A stretch of 12,102 nt of DNA from an uncultured Mediterraneibacter sp. Lineage in GTDB: Bacteria > Bacillota > Clostridia > Lachnospirales > Lachnospiraceae. Each line of letters starts with the position of its first letter. The first letter of the stretch is position 1. The position numbers were made by a program, and so were the translations under genes. Positions 1 through 5,898 of the stretch are shown piece by piece. Under the pieces are notes generated by a model. It saw nothing but the letters and a program-made list of their open reading frames with translations. It was not told where the DNA came from and did not search any database. The stretch covers positions 1 through 12,102 of the forward strand of contig CAKRWZ010000051.1 of NCBI GenBank assembly GCA_934418295.1, read 5' to 3'.

Positions 1-23
1 TATCCAGTCAGTCTCAATTCATT

Positions 24-54
24 TGTAAAAGAAAATCCATACCTTTCTTTTACA
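24..54. repeat. Perfect AT-rich inverted repeat (hairpin A)
   Basis: TGTAAAAGAAA (24-34) and TTTCTTTTACA (44-54) are perfect reverse complements, giving an 11-bp stem with a 9-nt loop (35-43). Eight loop bases, TCCATACC (36-43), are the exact complement of GGTATGGA in the loop of the hairpin at 81-108. In the minus-strand sense it lies in the 3' region of the ABC/kinase operon. It is too AT-rich, and has no U-tract after the stem, to call it a standard terminator. I see the structure directly; its role is unknown. Confidence 0.6.
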
Positions 55-77
55 CTGATAACTATTAACTTTTACAC
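47..77. repeat. Direct repeat CTTTTACAC, 22-bp period
   Basis: CTTTTACAC occurs at 47-55 and again at 69-77, start to start 22 bp or about two helical turns. The first copy overlaps the right arm of the hairpin at 24-54, and an inverted GTAAAAG lies at 25-31. This could be a protein-binding arrangement or a chance effect of local AT-richness. The rest of 1-119 shows no gene I can support. Confidence 0.35.
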
Positions 78-80
78 ATG

Positions 81-108
81 TCCAAGATAGTGGGTATGGA
101 ATCTTGGA
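81..108. repeat. Perfect inverted repeat (hairpin B)
   Basis: TCCAAGAT (81-88) and ATCTTGGA (101-108) form a perfect 8-bp stem with a 12-nt loop (89-100). On the minus strand it begins 11 nt after the stop codon of the kinase-like gene, so it may mark the 3' end of that transcript, but no U-run follows. Loop bases 93-100 are complementary to the loop of the hairpin at 24-54, which would permit a kissing interaction in RNA. Confidence 0.6.
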
Positions 109-119
109 TTACAATTAAG

Positions 120-710
120 CTATTCTTGTCTCTCTGCCAGGCTGCAGATCGTATCTACGCATTGATCCACACCCAGTGTCGAAACCCTCAGGCAAACATC
201 ATAGTAATCGGACATTCCAAATTCTGTATCTGTGTAATAAGCACAGTGCTTTCTGCGCTCTTTGTCTACAGCTTTCAGCTCTTCCCGGATCTTCGTCTCG
301 CTCTTCTCTGGTTCTTTTTTCTTCATCCAGTCCACACGCCAGTTTTCATCTGCATTGATAAACACATGCAGGGCATGCTCAAATTCTTTCAGAACGATAT
401 TTGCATTCCGTCCGACAATCACACATTTCCCTTTTTCTGCGATCTTTCGGATAATATCTTTCTGTGCCTCAAACAGACGGTCACTGGTTGGTCTGCTAAA
501 TGCATCAAACAAGCTCTGCGCAAACCCGAAATTGGTCTGAACCTTTTCGTCCCATTTCGTCATGCTTTCCACATCCAGATTGTATTCCCTGGCTGTTCTG
601 AGTATAATCGCTTTGTCATAATATTCATAACCGAGCTTTTTGGCCACTGCACGTCCCACAGTTCCGCCTGCAGCACCATATTCGCGGCTTATGGTAATAA
701 TCCTGTTCAT
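120..710 (-). CDS. Cytidylate kinase-like family protein
   Basis: A 196-residue soluble protein of the cytidylate kinase-like family (Pfam Cytidylate_kin2 type). It opens with the family hallmark ITISREYGAAGGTVGRAVA (residues 5-23) followed by LGYEYYDK. A second conserved block is GKCVIVGRNANIVL (94-107). The glycine-rich N-terminal loop lacks the GK[ST] lysine of classical P-loop kinases, as is usual in this family. Real cytidylate kinase activity is therefore not assured, and the substrate is unknown. I chose the ATG at 710 because AAGGAG lies just upstream; the open frame extends to a GTG at 728, but that would put the Shine-Dalgarno inside the gene. It starts 25 nt after the ABC ATPase stop on the same strand and is probably the last gene of that operon. 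A link to amino acid import is not obvious. Confidence 0.85.
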   Translation of the reverse strand: MNRIITISREYGAAGGTVGRAVAKKLGYEYYDKAIILRTAREYNLDVESMTKWDEKVQTNFGFAQSLFDAFSRPTSDRLFEAQKDIIRKIAEKGKCVIVGRNANIVLKEFEHALHVFINADENWRVDWMKKKEPEKSETKIREELKAVDKERRKHCAYYTDTEFGMSDYYDVCLRVSTLGVDQCVDTICSLAERQE

Positions 711-735
711 AGAATCTCCTTCGGTCACAGACCTG

Positions 736-1479
736 TTACAGCACCTTGTTCAAGAAATCGATGGTTCTCGGCTCCTTCGGATGGTTGATCACTTCATCCG
801 GTGTTCCCTCTTCCACGATATAACCGCCGTCCATAAAAATGACTCTGTTAGCCACTTCTCTCGCAAATCCGATCTCATGGGTTACCACTACCATAGTCAT
901 GCCGTCGGCAGCCAGCTCTTTCATAACATTCAGAACTTCTCCTACCATCTCCGGATCCAATGCGGATGTCGGCTCGTCAAACAGCATGATATCCGGATTC
1001 ATCGCCAGTGATCTTGCGATGGCTACTCTCTGCTTCTGACCGCCGGAAAGCTGGATCGGATATGTGTCTGCTTTATCCTCCATACCAACGCGGCGGAGCA
1101 GCTTCATACCGTTTTCCCTTGCCTCTTCCTTCGTCTGCTTCTTCAGCTCTACCGGAGCCAGCATAATGTTTTCGATAACCGTTTTATGCGGAAACAGATT
1201 GAAATGCTGGAATACCATTCCGATCTTTTCACGCAATTTATTGATATCCGTCTGCGGGTCAGTCACATCCTCTTTATCCACAATAATCGTACCGTCTGTT
1301 GCAATCTCCAACTGATTCAGGCAGCGGAGAAAAGTGGATTTTCCGCTTCCGGAAGGTCCGATCAAAACCACAACTTCTCCTTCTGTGATATCGATGCTGA
1401 TATCTTTTAAAACTTCCAGTTTTCCAAAGTTTTTCTTGAGGTTTTCCACATGTATTTTTAAGTTCTTATTCTCTTCCAC
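736..1479 (-). CDS. Polar amino acid ABC transporter, ATP-binding protein
   Basis: A 247-residue ATPase of the GlnQ/HisP family that powers uptake of a polar amino acid at the inner face of the membrane. All nucleotide-binding elements are visible: Walker A GPSGSGKS (41-48), Q-loop Q91, signature LSGGQ (144-148), Walker B IMLFDEP (164-170) and switch histidine H201. The length is normal for the family. Translation most likely starts at GTG 1479: GGAGG sits 7 nt upstream and no better internal start exists. The start overlaps the end of the permease gene by 14 nt, which implies translational coupling. With the permease and the binding lipoprotein it makes a complete type I importer. The family call is very secure; which amino acid is carried cannot be read from this subunit. 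Confidence 0.96.
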   Translation of the reverse strand: MEENKNLKIHVENLKKNFGKLEVLKDISIDITEGEVVVLIGPSGSGKSTFLRCLNQLEIATDGTIIVDKEDVTDPQTDINKLREKIGMVFQHFNLFPHKTVIENIMLAPVELKKQTKEEARENGMKLLRRVGMEDKADTYPIQLSGGQKQRVAIARSLAMNPDIMLFDEPTSALDPEMVGEVLNVMKELAADGMTMVVVTHEIGFAREVANRVIFMDGGYIVEEGTPDEVINHPKEPRTIDFLNKVL

Positions 1480-2137
1480 GTTTTACCCTCCTCTCGATCC
1501 GCTTGGAGATCTTGCTCAAGGTTACGATCACGATCATGTACATCAGACCTACGATCGCCCATGTCTGCAAGTTTCTAAAGGTATTTCCCATAATGGTCTT
1601 ACCCATGTTGGTAAGCTCCGGGAATCCGATAACTGAAAGAATGGAAGTATCCTTCAATGTGATGATAAATTGGTTGATGATCGATGGGATCATGGTACGG
1701 ATCGCCTGCGGCAGTACTACAAGACGCATGCTCTTTCCGTAGCTGAGTCCCAAACTCCGGCTTGCTTCCATCTGCCCCTTATCCACGCTTTCGATTCCGG
1801 CACGGATGATCTCTGCCATATACGCACCACAGTTCATCGCCAGCGCAATGGTACCGGCCTGAAGCGCAGGAAGACGAAAGTTTGCGACACCCATCGCCTG
1901 AATACCGGCCGGGACACCAAAGTAAATAAAATATGCCAGTACGATCAGCGGAACACCTCTGACCGCATCGACATATACGGTTCCTATTAAATTCAATACC
2001 CTGTTCTTTCCGACGTTCATCAAGGCGAAGATCAAACCAATGACAATGGCAAATAACAGGGAAAGTAAGGTCAAAAGCAGTGTACGTCCCAGAGAGGACA
2101 AAAGCATACTGCCATATTTTTCAATAATAAAGGCCAT
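1466..2137 (-). CDS. Polar amino acid ABC transporter, permease protein
   Basis: A 223-residue integral membrane protein of the HisM/GlnP-type permease family. Hydrophobic segments lie at about 18-42, 52-80, 90-112, 145-170 and 190-210, as expected for five membrane spans. The cytoplasmic EAA loop that docks the ATPase is present around 116-146, with the conserved E124-A125 and G130. The C-terminus is very basic (KRIERRVKRGRE). I chose ATG 2137 because GGAGG is spaced 7 nt upstream; a TTG at 2164 in the same frame would bury that site. The gene lies 77 nt after the binding-protein gene, across a stable hairpin, and overlaps the ATPase gene. Only one permease gene is seen, so it probably works as a homodimer. 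Confidence 0.95.
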   Translation of the reverse strand: MAFIIEKYGSMLLSSLGRTLLLTLLSLLFAIVIGLIFALMNVGKNRVLNLIGTVYVDAVRGVPLIVLAYFIYFGVPAGIQAMGVANFRLPALQAGTIALAMNCGAYMAEIIRAGIESVDKGQMEASRSLGLSYGKSMRLVVLPQAIRTMIPSIINQFIITLKDTSILSVIGFPELTNMGKTIMGNTFRNLQTWAIVGLMYMIVIVTLSKISKRIERRVKRGRE

Positions 2138-2161
2138 GTATTTCCCTCCGTTCTGATAAGA

Positions 2162-2203
2162 CAAAACGTGAAAAACCCACTGTCAAGGATTTCCCACGTT
2201 TTG
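2162..2203 (-). promoter_or_regulatory. Intercistronic hairpin between binding protein and permease genes
   Basis: CAAAACGTG (2162-2170) and CACGTTTTG (2195-2203) are perfect 9-bp complements. Read on the minus strand the stem extends inward by two G-U and three A-U pairs (GGAAA with TTTTT). It begins about 12 nt after the binding-protein stop codon and ends shortly before the permease ribosome binding site. No U-tract follows the 3' arm. It is therefore better explained as an RNA-stabilising or processing element, or a partial attenuator that raises binding-protein output over permease output, than as a full terminator. Confidence 0.7.
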
Positions 2204-2214
2204 CATTTCTCTTT

Positions 2215-3006
2215 TTATTTCAGGTATTTATCGATAATTTCGTCATAAGTTCCGTTTGCTTTGATGTTTTTCAGACCCTTATTGAACATATCGAGAAGTT
2301 CCTGGTTCTTCTCGTTCATGATTGCAAATCCGTAAGGTGCTCCTTCACTTTCCATTCCATCCGGAATCTCCAGTGCAAGTCCGCCCTCTTTGATGGAGGA
2401 TGCCATGATCGGAGTATCTTCTACGCAAGCCGCGCTGTTTCCGATGATAACGTCCTGATACATTGTCGGGGAATCTTCAAATACTGTAACTGTAAATCCG
2501 TATTCGTCTTTCAGGCTGTCTGCGAAATCAGCTCCTGCTGTTCCGTTTTTCACTGCTACATTTTTGCCCTTCAGATCCTCGAAGCTCTTGATGTCGCTTC
2601 CCTTCGGAACTACGAATGTCTGTGTTGCGTCATAGTAACCATCAGAGAAGATCCATCCGGAGTCGATTCTTTCCTGTTTGATCGTAGCTCCTGCAATCAA
2701 GCCATCTGCCTGTCCTGCCTGTACTGCTGCAACTCCCGCATCCCATCCAAGGCTCTGCAGTTCATAATCAAATCCCTGATCCTCTGCGATTGCTGCCAGG
2801 ATATCTACGTCGATTCCTACAAACTCATTGTTTTCATTTGTGTACTCGAAGGGCTTAAATACAGTATCTGTCGCAATAACCCATTTCTTTCCATCACCGT
2901 CTGCCTTCTTGTCTCCATCCTTTGTGTCAGCATCTTTTGATCCGCATCCGACCAGCATAGCACCGGTCATTGCTACACACAGAAGTGCTGCAATCCATTT
3001 TTTCAT
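2215..3006 (-). CDS. Amino acid ABC transporter, substrate-binding lipoprotein
   Basis: A 263-residue extracytoplasmic solute-binding protein (family 3, GlnH-like). Residues 1-20 are a signal peptide ending in lipobox LVGC, with C21 as the predicted lipidated residue. A charged, flexible linker (about 22-41, rich in D, K and G) follows. The mature domain shows family landmarks: VIATDTVFKPFEY (43-55), GIDVDILAAIA (64-74), an Arg in the position that usually binds the ligand carboxylate (R113, IKQERID) and an Asp that usually binds the amino group (D197, VEDTPI). The closest style is glutamine or other polar amino acid binding proteins; exact specificity is inference. ATG 3006 is preceded by AGGAGG. 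The gene leads its operon behind a near-perfect promoter and is followed by a hairpin that may favour its own expression. Confidence 0.95.
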   Translation of the reverse strand: MKKWIAALLCVAMTGAMLVGCGSKDADTKDGDKKADGDGKKWVIATDTVFKPFEYTNENNEFVGIDVDILAAIAEDQGFDYELQSLGWDAGVAAVQAGQADGLIAGATIKQERIDSGWIFSDGYYDATQTFVVPKGSDIKSFEDLKGKNVAVKNGTAGADFADSLKDEYGFTVTVFEDSPTMYQDVIIGNSAACVEDTPIMASSIKEGGLALEIPDGMESEGAPYGFAIMNEKNQELLDMFNKGLKNIKANGTYDEIIDKYLK

Positions 3007-3064
3007 ATTTTTACCTCCTCAAACATTTGAAAAAACATCGTTTTTCCTGTTTTTCACTGTTTCT

Positions 3065-3093
3065 AGTATAAAGATTCCTGCATTCCCTGTCAA
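3065..3093 (-). promoter_or_regulatory. Sigma-A promoter of the ABC importer operon
   Basis: On the minus strand, -35 TTGACA (3093-3088) and -10 TATACT (3070-3065) are separated by exactly 17 bp. Transcription would start near 3058, leaving a leader of about 50 nt that ends in AGGAGG. It lies just past the dipeptidase stop codon (3107). No terminator separates the two genes, so read-through from the dipeptidase could also reach the operon. Confidence 0.85.
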
Positions 3094-3106
3094 ACAATAT
3101 TTCAAT

Positions 3107-4075
3107 TTACAGAACATTTCTTATGAGTCTCGCCGCATTTTCCGACCAGATCTTGTCGATCTGACGCTCTGTGATTTTCTGTTTTTTCAGACTGTACCAC
3201 AATTTTTCCATATCTCCGGCATCCTGCAAATAATCTTTGTTTTCCTCCATTTTAAAGCCATCGAAGTCCGATCCCAGAGCCGGAAGCTCTTCCCCTGCCA
3301 CCCGGAGCATATGGGCAGCGTGACACGCAATATCATCCACTGTAACATTATCCCCTCCGTCCCGCAAAAAGAGGGGATAAAAATTCAATCCTGCAACGCC
3401 GCCCTTCTCTGCCAGCGCACGCAGCATGTCATCCGTCAGATTTCTGGGATGGCCGCAAAGGGCTCTCGCGTTGGAATGAGAAGCTACAATGGGCCGGCTG
3501 CTGCAGCGGATGCAATCCCAAAATCCGCCGTCGGACAGATGGGAAACATCCACCAGCATTCCCAGCGCATTCATATGTTCCACCGTTTCGATCCCAAAGG
3601 GCTTCAGCCCCTTTTCCATCCGCTCCGGGTCCGGGCTGTTGGGAAAACCGATGCAGTTTTCATAGTTCCAGGTCAGCGTGATCAGAGAAATTCCCTTTTC
3701 CCGCAATTCCTCCAACCGTTTCTGGCTTCCGTTCAAAACGCCGCCTTCTTCCACCGTCAGAAAAGCGGAAATCTTCCGGTTTTTGCAGCGTTCTTCCAGT
3801 TCTTCTGCGCTTCGCACCACCTGCAAAGATTCTTCCTTTTCCGTTTCCTGTTCCATACGGCCGATCATGTCAAGCACCGCCTGATACGCTTCTTCCCAGG
3901 AAATTTTTTCTTCCTTTTTATAATTCCCTGCATTGACAAAGCAGGCGAAAAACTGTGCGGATGTACCGGTTCTTTTCAACTTCTCCAGATCCACCTGAAG
4001 TTCATTCTTTTTCAAACTTTGTGCCGTGTTTACGATCTTGCTCAACGTGTCACAATGTAAATCGATCAACCCCAT
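3107..4075 (-). CDS. Membrane dipeptidase family (peptidase M19)
   Basis: A 322-residue zinc dipeptidase of family M19 (renal dipeptidase type), which hydrolyses a range of dipeptides with a binuclear metal site. Expected metal and catalytic motifs are visible: DLHCD (H7, D9), VEEGG (E109/E110), VDVSH (H179), ASHSN (H200) and GSDFDG (D270). A family-like helical tail WSENAARL lies near 310-317. There is no signal peptide, so it is probably cytoplasmic, as in many bacteria. I chose ATG 4075 because GAGGAGG lies just upstream; an in-frame ATG at 4093 would contain that site. It is divergent from the C26 hydrolase and faces into the amino acid importer operon. That placement suggests a shared role in peptide or gamma-glutamyl compound use, which is an inference. 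Confidence 0.93.
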   Translation of the reverse strand: MGLIDLHCDTLSKIVNTAQSLKKNELQVDLEKLKRTGTSAQFFACFVNAGNYKKEEKISWEEAYQAVLDMIGRMEQETEKEESLQVVRSAEELEERCKNRKISAFLTVEEGGVLNGSQKRLEELREKGISLITLTWNYENCIGFPNSPDPERMEKGLKPFGIETVEHMNALGMLVDVSHLSDGGFWDCIRCSSRPIVASHSNARALCGHPRNLTDDMLRALAEKGGVAGLNFYPLFLRDGGDNVTVDDIACHAAHMLRVAGEELPALGSDFDGFKMEENKDYLQDAGDMEKLWYSLKKQKITERQIDKIWSENAARLIRNVL

Positions 4076-4110
4076 AATTGCCTCCTCAAGCATAAATTTT
4101 CCTGTTTTTA

Positions 4111-4134
4111 TGTATACTTATATGGTATATTTTC
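4111..4134. promoter_or_regulatory. Overlapping divergent promoter region (dipeptidase / C26 hydrolase)
   Basis: For the plus-strand hydrolase an extended -10 is visible: TGG directly followed by TATATT (4126-4131), 5 of 6 matches, with no good -35. Transcription would start near 4138. For the minus-strand dipeptidase a weaker pair is GTGATA (4140-4135) and TATACA (4116-4111), 18 bp apart. The two -10 regions face each other within 20 bp. A short dyad TATAC-N7-GTATA (4113-4117 and 4125-4129) sits between them and could be an operator. The weaker elements are tentative. Confidence 0.45.
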
Positions 4135-4159
4135 TATCACTTTTTAAGGAGCTCTCCCC

Positions 4160-4858
4160 ATGAAACCTAAAATCGGTATTGTGATCTGTTCTTGCTCTGA
4201 CCACCGCCAATCCGTCTCCGATGCTTACATTCAGGCGATCCTGAAATCCGGCGGAATCCCTCTGGTCCTGCCTTTCGTAAAATCTTCTGCATCCATCGAA
4301 GCTTACCGCACACTCTGCGACGGTTTTTTGTTCTGCGGAGGGGAAGACATCACTCCGCTCCTCTTCGGCCAGGAGCCCCGGCAAGGCATCGGCAGGACGG
4401 ACATTTCCCTGGATCTGTTCCAGATCCGCCTTATGAAGCAGATCCTGCAGACCCAAAAACCGGTGCTGGCTATCTGCCGCGGCATGCAGATTTTAAACGT
4501 CGCCTGCGGCGGCACCATCTGCCAGGATATTTTCTCCCAATGCGAAGACGCCTTGAACCATATGCAGCATTCTGCCCGCCGTAACGAGATCAGTCACAAG
4601 ATCAGCTGTGTAAAGGGCAGTCTCCTGCACCGCCTGACAGGTCCCTATTTGTTCGTAAACAGCTATCATCACCAGACCGTAGAGCACACCGGACACGGAC
4701 TGGTCATCTCCGCCCTTGCCAGCGACGGCTCCGCAGAAGCCATCGAGATGCCCTCACACCCCTTTGTCCTGGGCGTGCAGTGGCACCCGGAATGCATGTT
4801 TCGTTCTTCCTTTGACATGCGCCGTCTTTTTTCCGTTTTCCTTCAAAAATGCCTTTAA
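4160..4858 (+). CDS. Class I glutamine amidotransferase-like gamma-glutamyl hydrolase (peptidase C26)
   Basis: A 232-residue protein of the C26 family (PuuD-like gamma-glutamyl-gamma-aminobutyrate hydrolase group). The catalytic triad is complete: nucleophile C106 in AICRGMQ, then H209 and E211 in VQWHPE. The upstream block CDGFLFCGGEDITPLLFG (53-70) and the SYHHQ segment (168-172) are typical of the family. It probably cleaves a gamma-glutamyl amide bond in the cytoplasm; the physiological substrate is uncertain. ATG 4160 follows AAGGAG with 8-nt spacing. The gene is divergent from the dipeptidase. Its stop codon overlaps that of the convergent Nudix gene within the four bases TTAA (4855-4858). 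No synthetase or polyamine genes are nearby, so the puuD label is not justified. Confidence 0.9.
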   Translation: MKPKIGIVICSCSDHRQSVSDAYIQAILKSGGIPLVLPFVKSSASIEAYRTLCDGFLFCGGEDITPLLFGQEPRQGIGRTDISLDLFQIRLMKQILQTQKPVLAICRGMQILNVACGGTICQDIFSQCEDALNHMQHSARRNEISHKISCVKGSLLHRLTGPYLFVNSYHHQTVEHTGHGLVISALASDGSAEAIEMPSHPFVLGVQWHPECMFRSSFDMRRLFSVFLQKCL

Positions 4859-5874
4859 CCGTTCTTCTGTTCCAAAAACTTTTTCAGAAGCTCCAACCGT
4901 TCTACGTTCAGGCAGCTTTTCCGGCTGCCTTCTTTCACCTGCTCCAGACAGGCATCCAGATCCATCCAGCAGACCGATTCCACTTCCGCCTCCTGCAGGG
5001 TCATTTCTTCGATAGAAACCTCTTTTTCCAGCAGATAAATGCTGCTCAGCTCATGATTGTGAAACGCTTTCCCGCCAAAGGTATCGTGCCAGAAAGCTTC
5101 GTGGGTTCCCATCAGAGAAAGCTCCGATGCCTCTGCATAGATTCCCAGTTCTTCCTCCAGTTCTCTTTGGGCAGATTCCAGGATTCCGTCTCCTGCCTGC
5201 ACATGCCCTGCCGCAGAAGTATCATAACACCCGGGATATGCTTTCTTCTCTTTCGCCCGTTTCTGCAACAGAATGTCGTATCCGCCGGATGACTTTTTGC
5301 GCACCACCCAAATATCCACCGTCCGATGGAAATACCCCTCCTGGTGAACAACGCCGCGCTCGCTGCGACGGCCGGAAAGGGTTCCGTCCGGATTCAGCAC
5401 GTCCAAAAGCTCCATCCGTTCTCCGTCTTTCCACGCCTCCATCAGGACATCGTTTTCATAACAGAACTTCAAAGAGAAAAATGGACCATCTTCTTCCAGC
5501 AGCCGATGGAAAATCCGGTCGCCTTCCCACAGATCCATTCCCAGAATCTCTTTTTTGTCGATCCACGCCAGTTTTCCTTCGTCGCAGTCAATCAGTTCTC
5601 CTTCAAATCCGTCTGCCGTGTAAATACAGATATACTCCGCTGCATTTCCGTCACAAAGAAACGTCAGAAGCCCTCGGAAACGATAGCCGGTAAGCGTCAG
5701 TCCCGTCTCTTCCTTCACTTCCCGCAAAACGCATTCTTCCGGACTTTCTCCCAGCTCAAAATGTCCGCCCACGCCGATCCATTTTCCCTGATTGACATCG
5801 TTCTTTTTCGACACCCGATGCAGCATCAGATACTTTCCGTCTTTTTCAATATAACAAAGTGTTGTCAACTCCAT
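4855..5874 (-). CDS. Tandem two-domain Nudix hydrolase
   Basis: A 339-residue protein with two different Nudix domains. Domain 1 (about 1-150) resembles MutT-type 8-oxo-dGTP diphosphatases and has a perfect Nudix box, GX5EX7REUXEEXGU, at 37-59. Domain 2 (about 153-339) begins with LLDVLNPDGTLSGRR, typical of the isopentenyl-diphosphate isomerase/YfcD-like Nudix branch. Its box at 223-245 has Asp (D229) where the consensus has the first Glu; the REXXEE core is intact. Nudix enzymes hydrolyse nucleoside diphosphates linked to another group; the substrates here are unknown. ATG 5874 lies 24 nt after the GTPase-NYN stop and has only a weak, distant GGGG, so translation may depend on coupling to that gene. 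The 3' end overlaps the convergent C26 gene by 4 nt. A fusion is certain from one uninterrupted frame. Confidence 0.9.
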   Translation of the reverse strand: MELTTLCYIEKDGKYLMLHRVSKKNDVNQGKWIGVGGHFELGESPEECVLREVKEETGLTLTGYRFRGLLTFLCDGNAAEYICIYTADGFEGELIDCDEGKLAWIDKKEILGMDLWEGDRIFHRLLEEDGPFFSLKFCYENDVLMEAWKDGERMELLDVLNPDGTLSGRRSERGVVHQEGYFHRTVDIWVVRKKSSGGYDILLQKRAKEKKAYPGCYDTSAAGHVQAGDGILESAQRELEEELGIYAEASELSLMGTHEAFWHDTFGGKAFHNHELSSIYLLEKEVSIEEMTLQEAEVESVCWMDLDACLEQVKEGSRKSCLNVERLELLKKFLEQKNG

Positions 5875-5898
5875 TTTTCTTTTTACCCCGTTTTCTGT

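Noticed and set aside
120..728. Extended kinase-like frame starting at GTG 728
   Set aside because: The added six codons contain the Shine-Dalgarno AAGGAG for the ATG at 710, and the family conserved block begins right at that ATG.
2828..4060. Long plus-strand open frame opposite the binding protein and dipeptidase genes
   Set aside because: It is antisense to two confidently identified genes, has low-complexity Phe/Ser/His-rich composition and no ribosome binding site; it is a shadow of the minus-strand codon usage.
4864..4890. CTTCTG...CAGAAG inverted repeat just past the C26 stop as a terminator
   Set aside because: Six-base stem with a 15-nt loop, no U-tract after it, and it lies inside the Nudix coding region.
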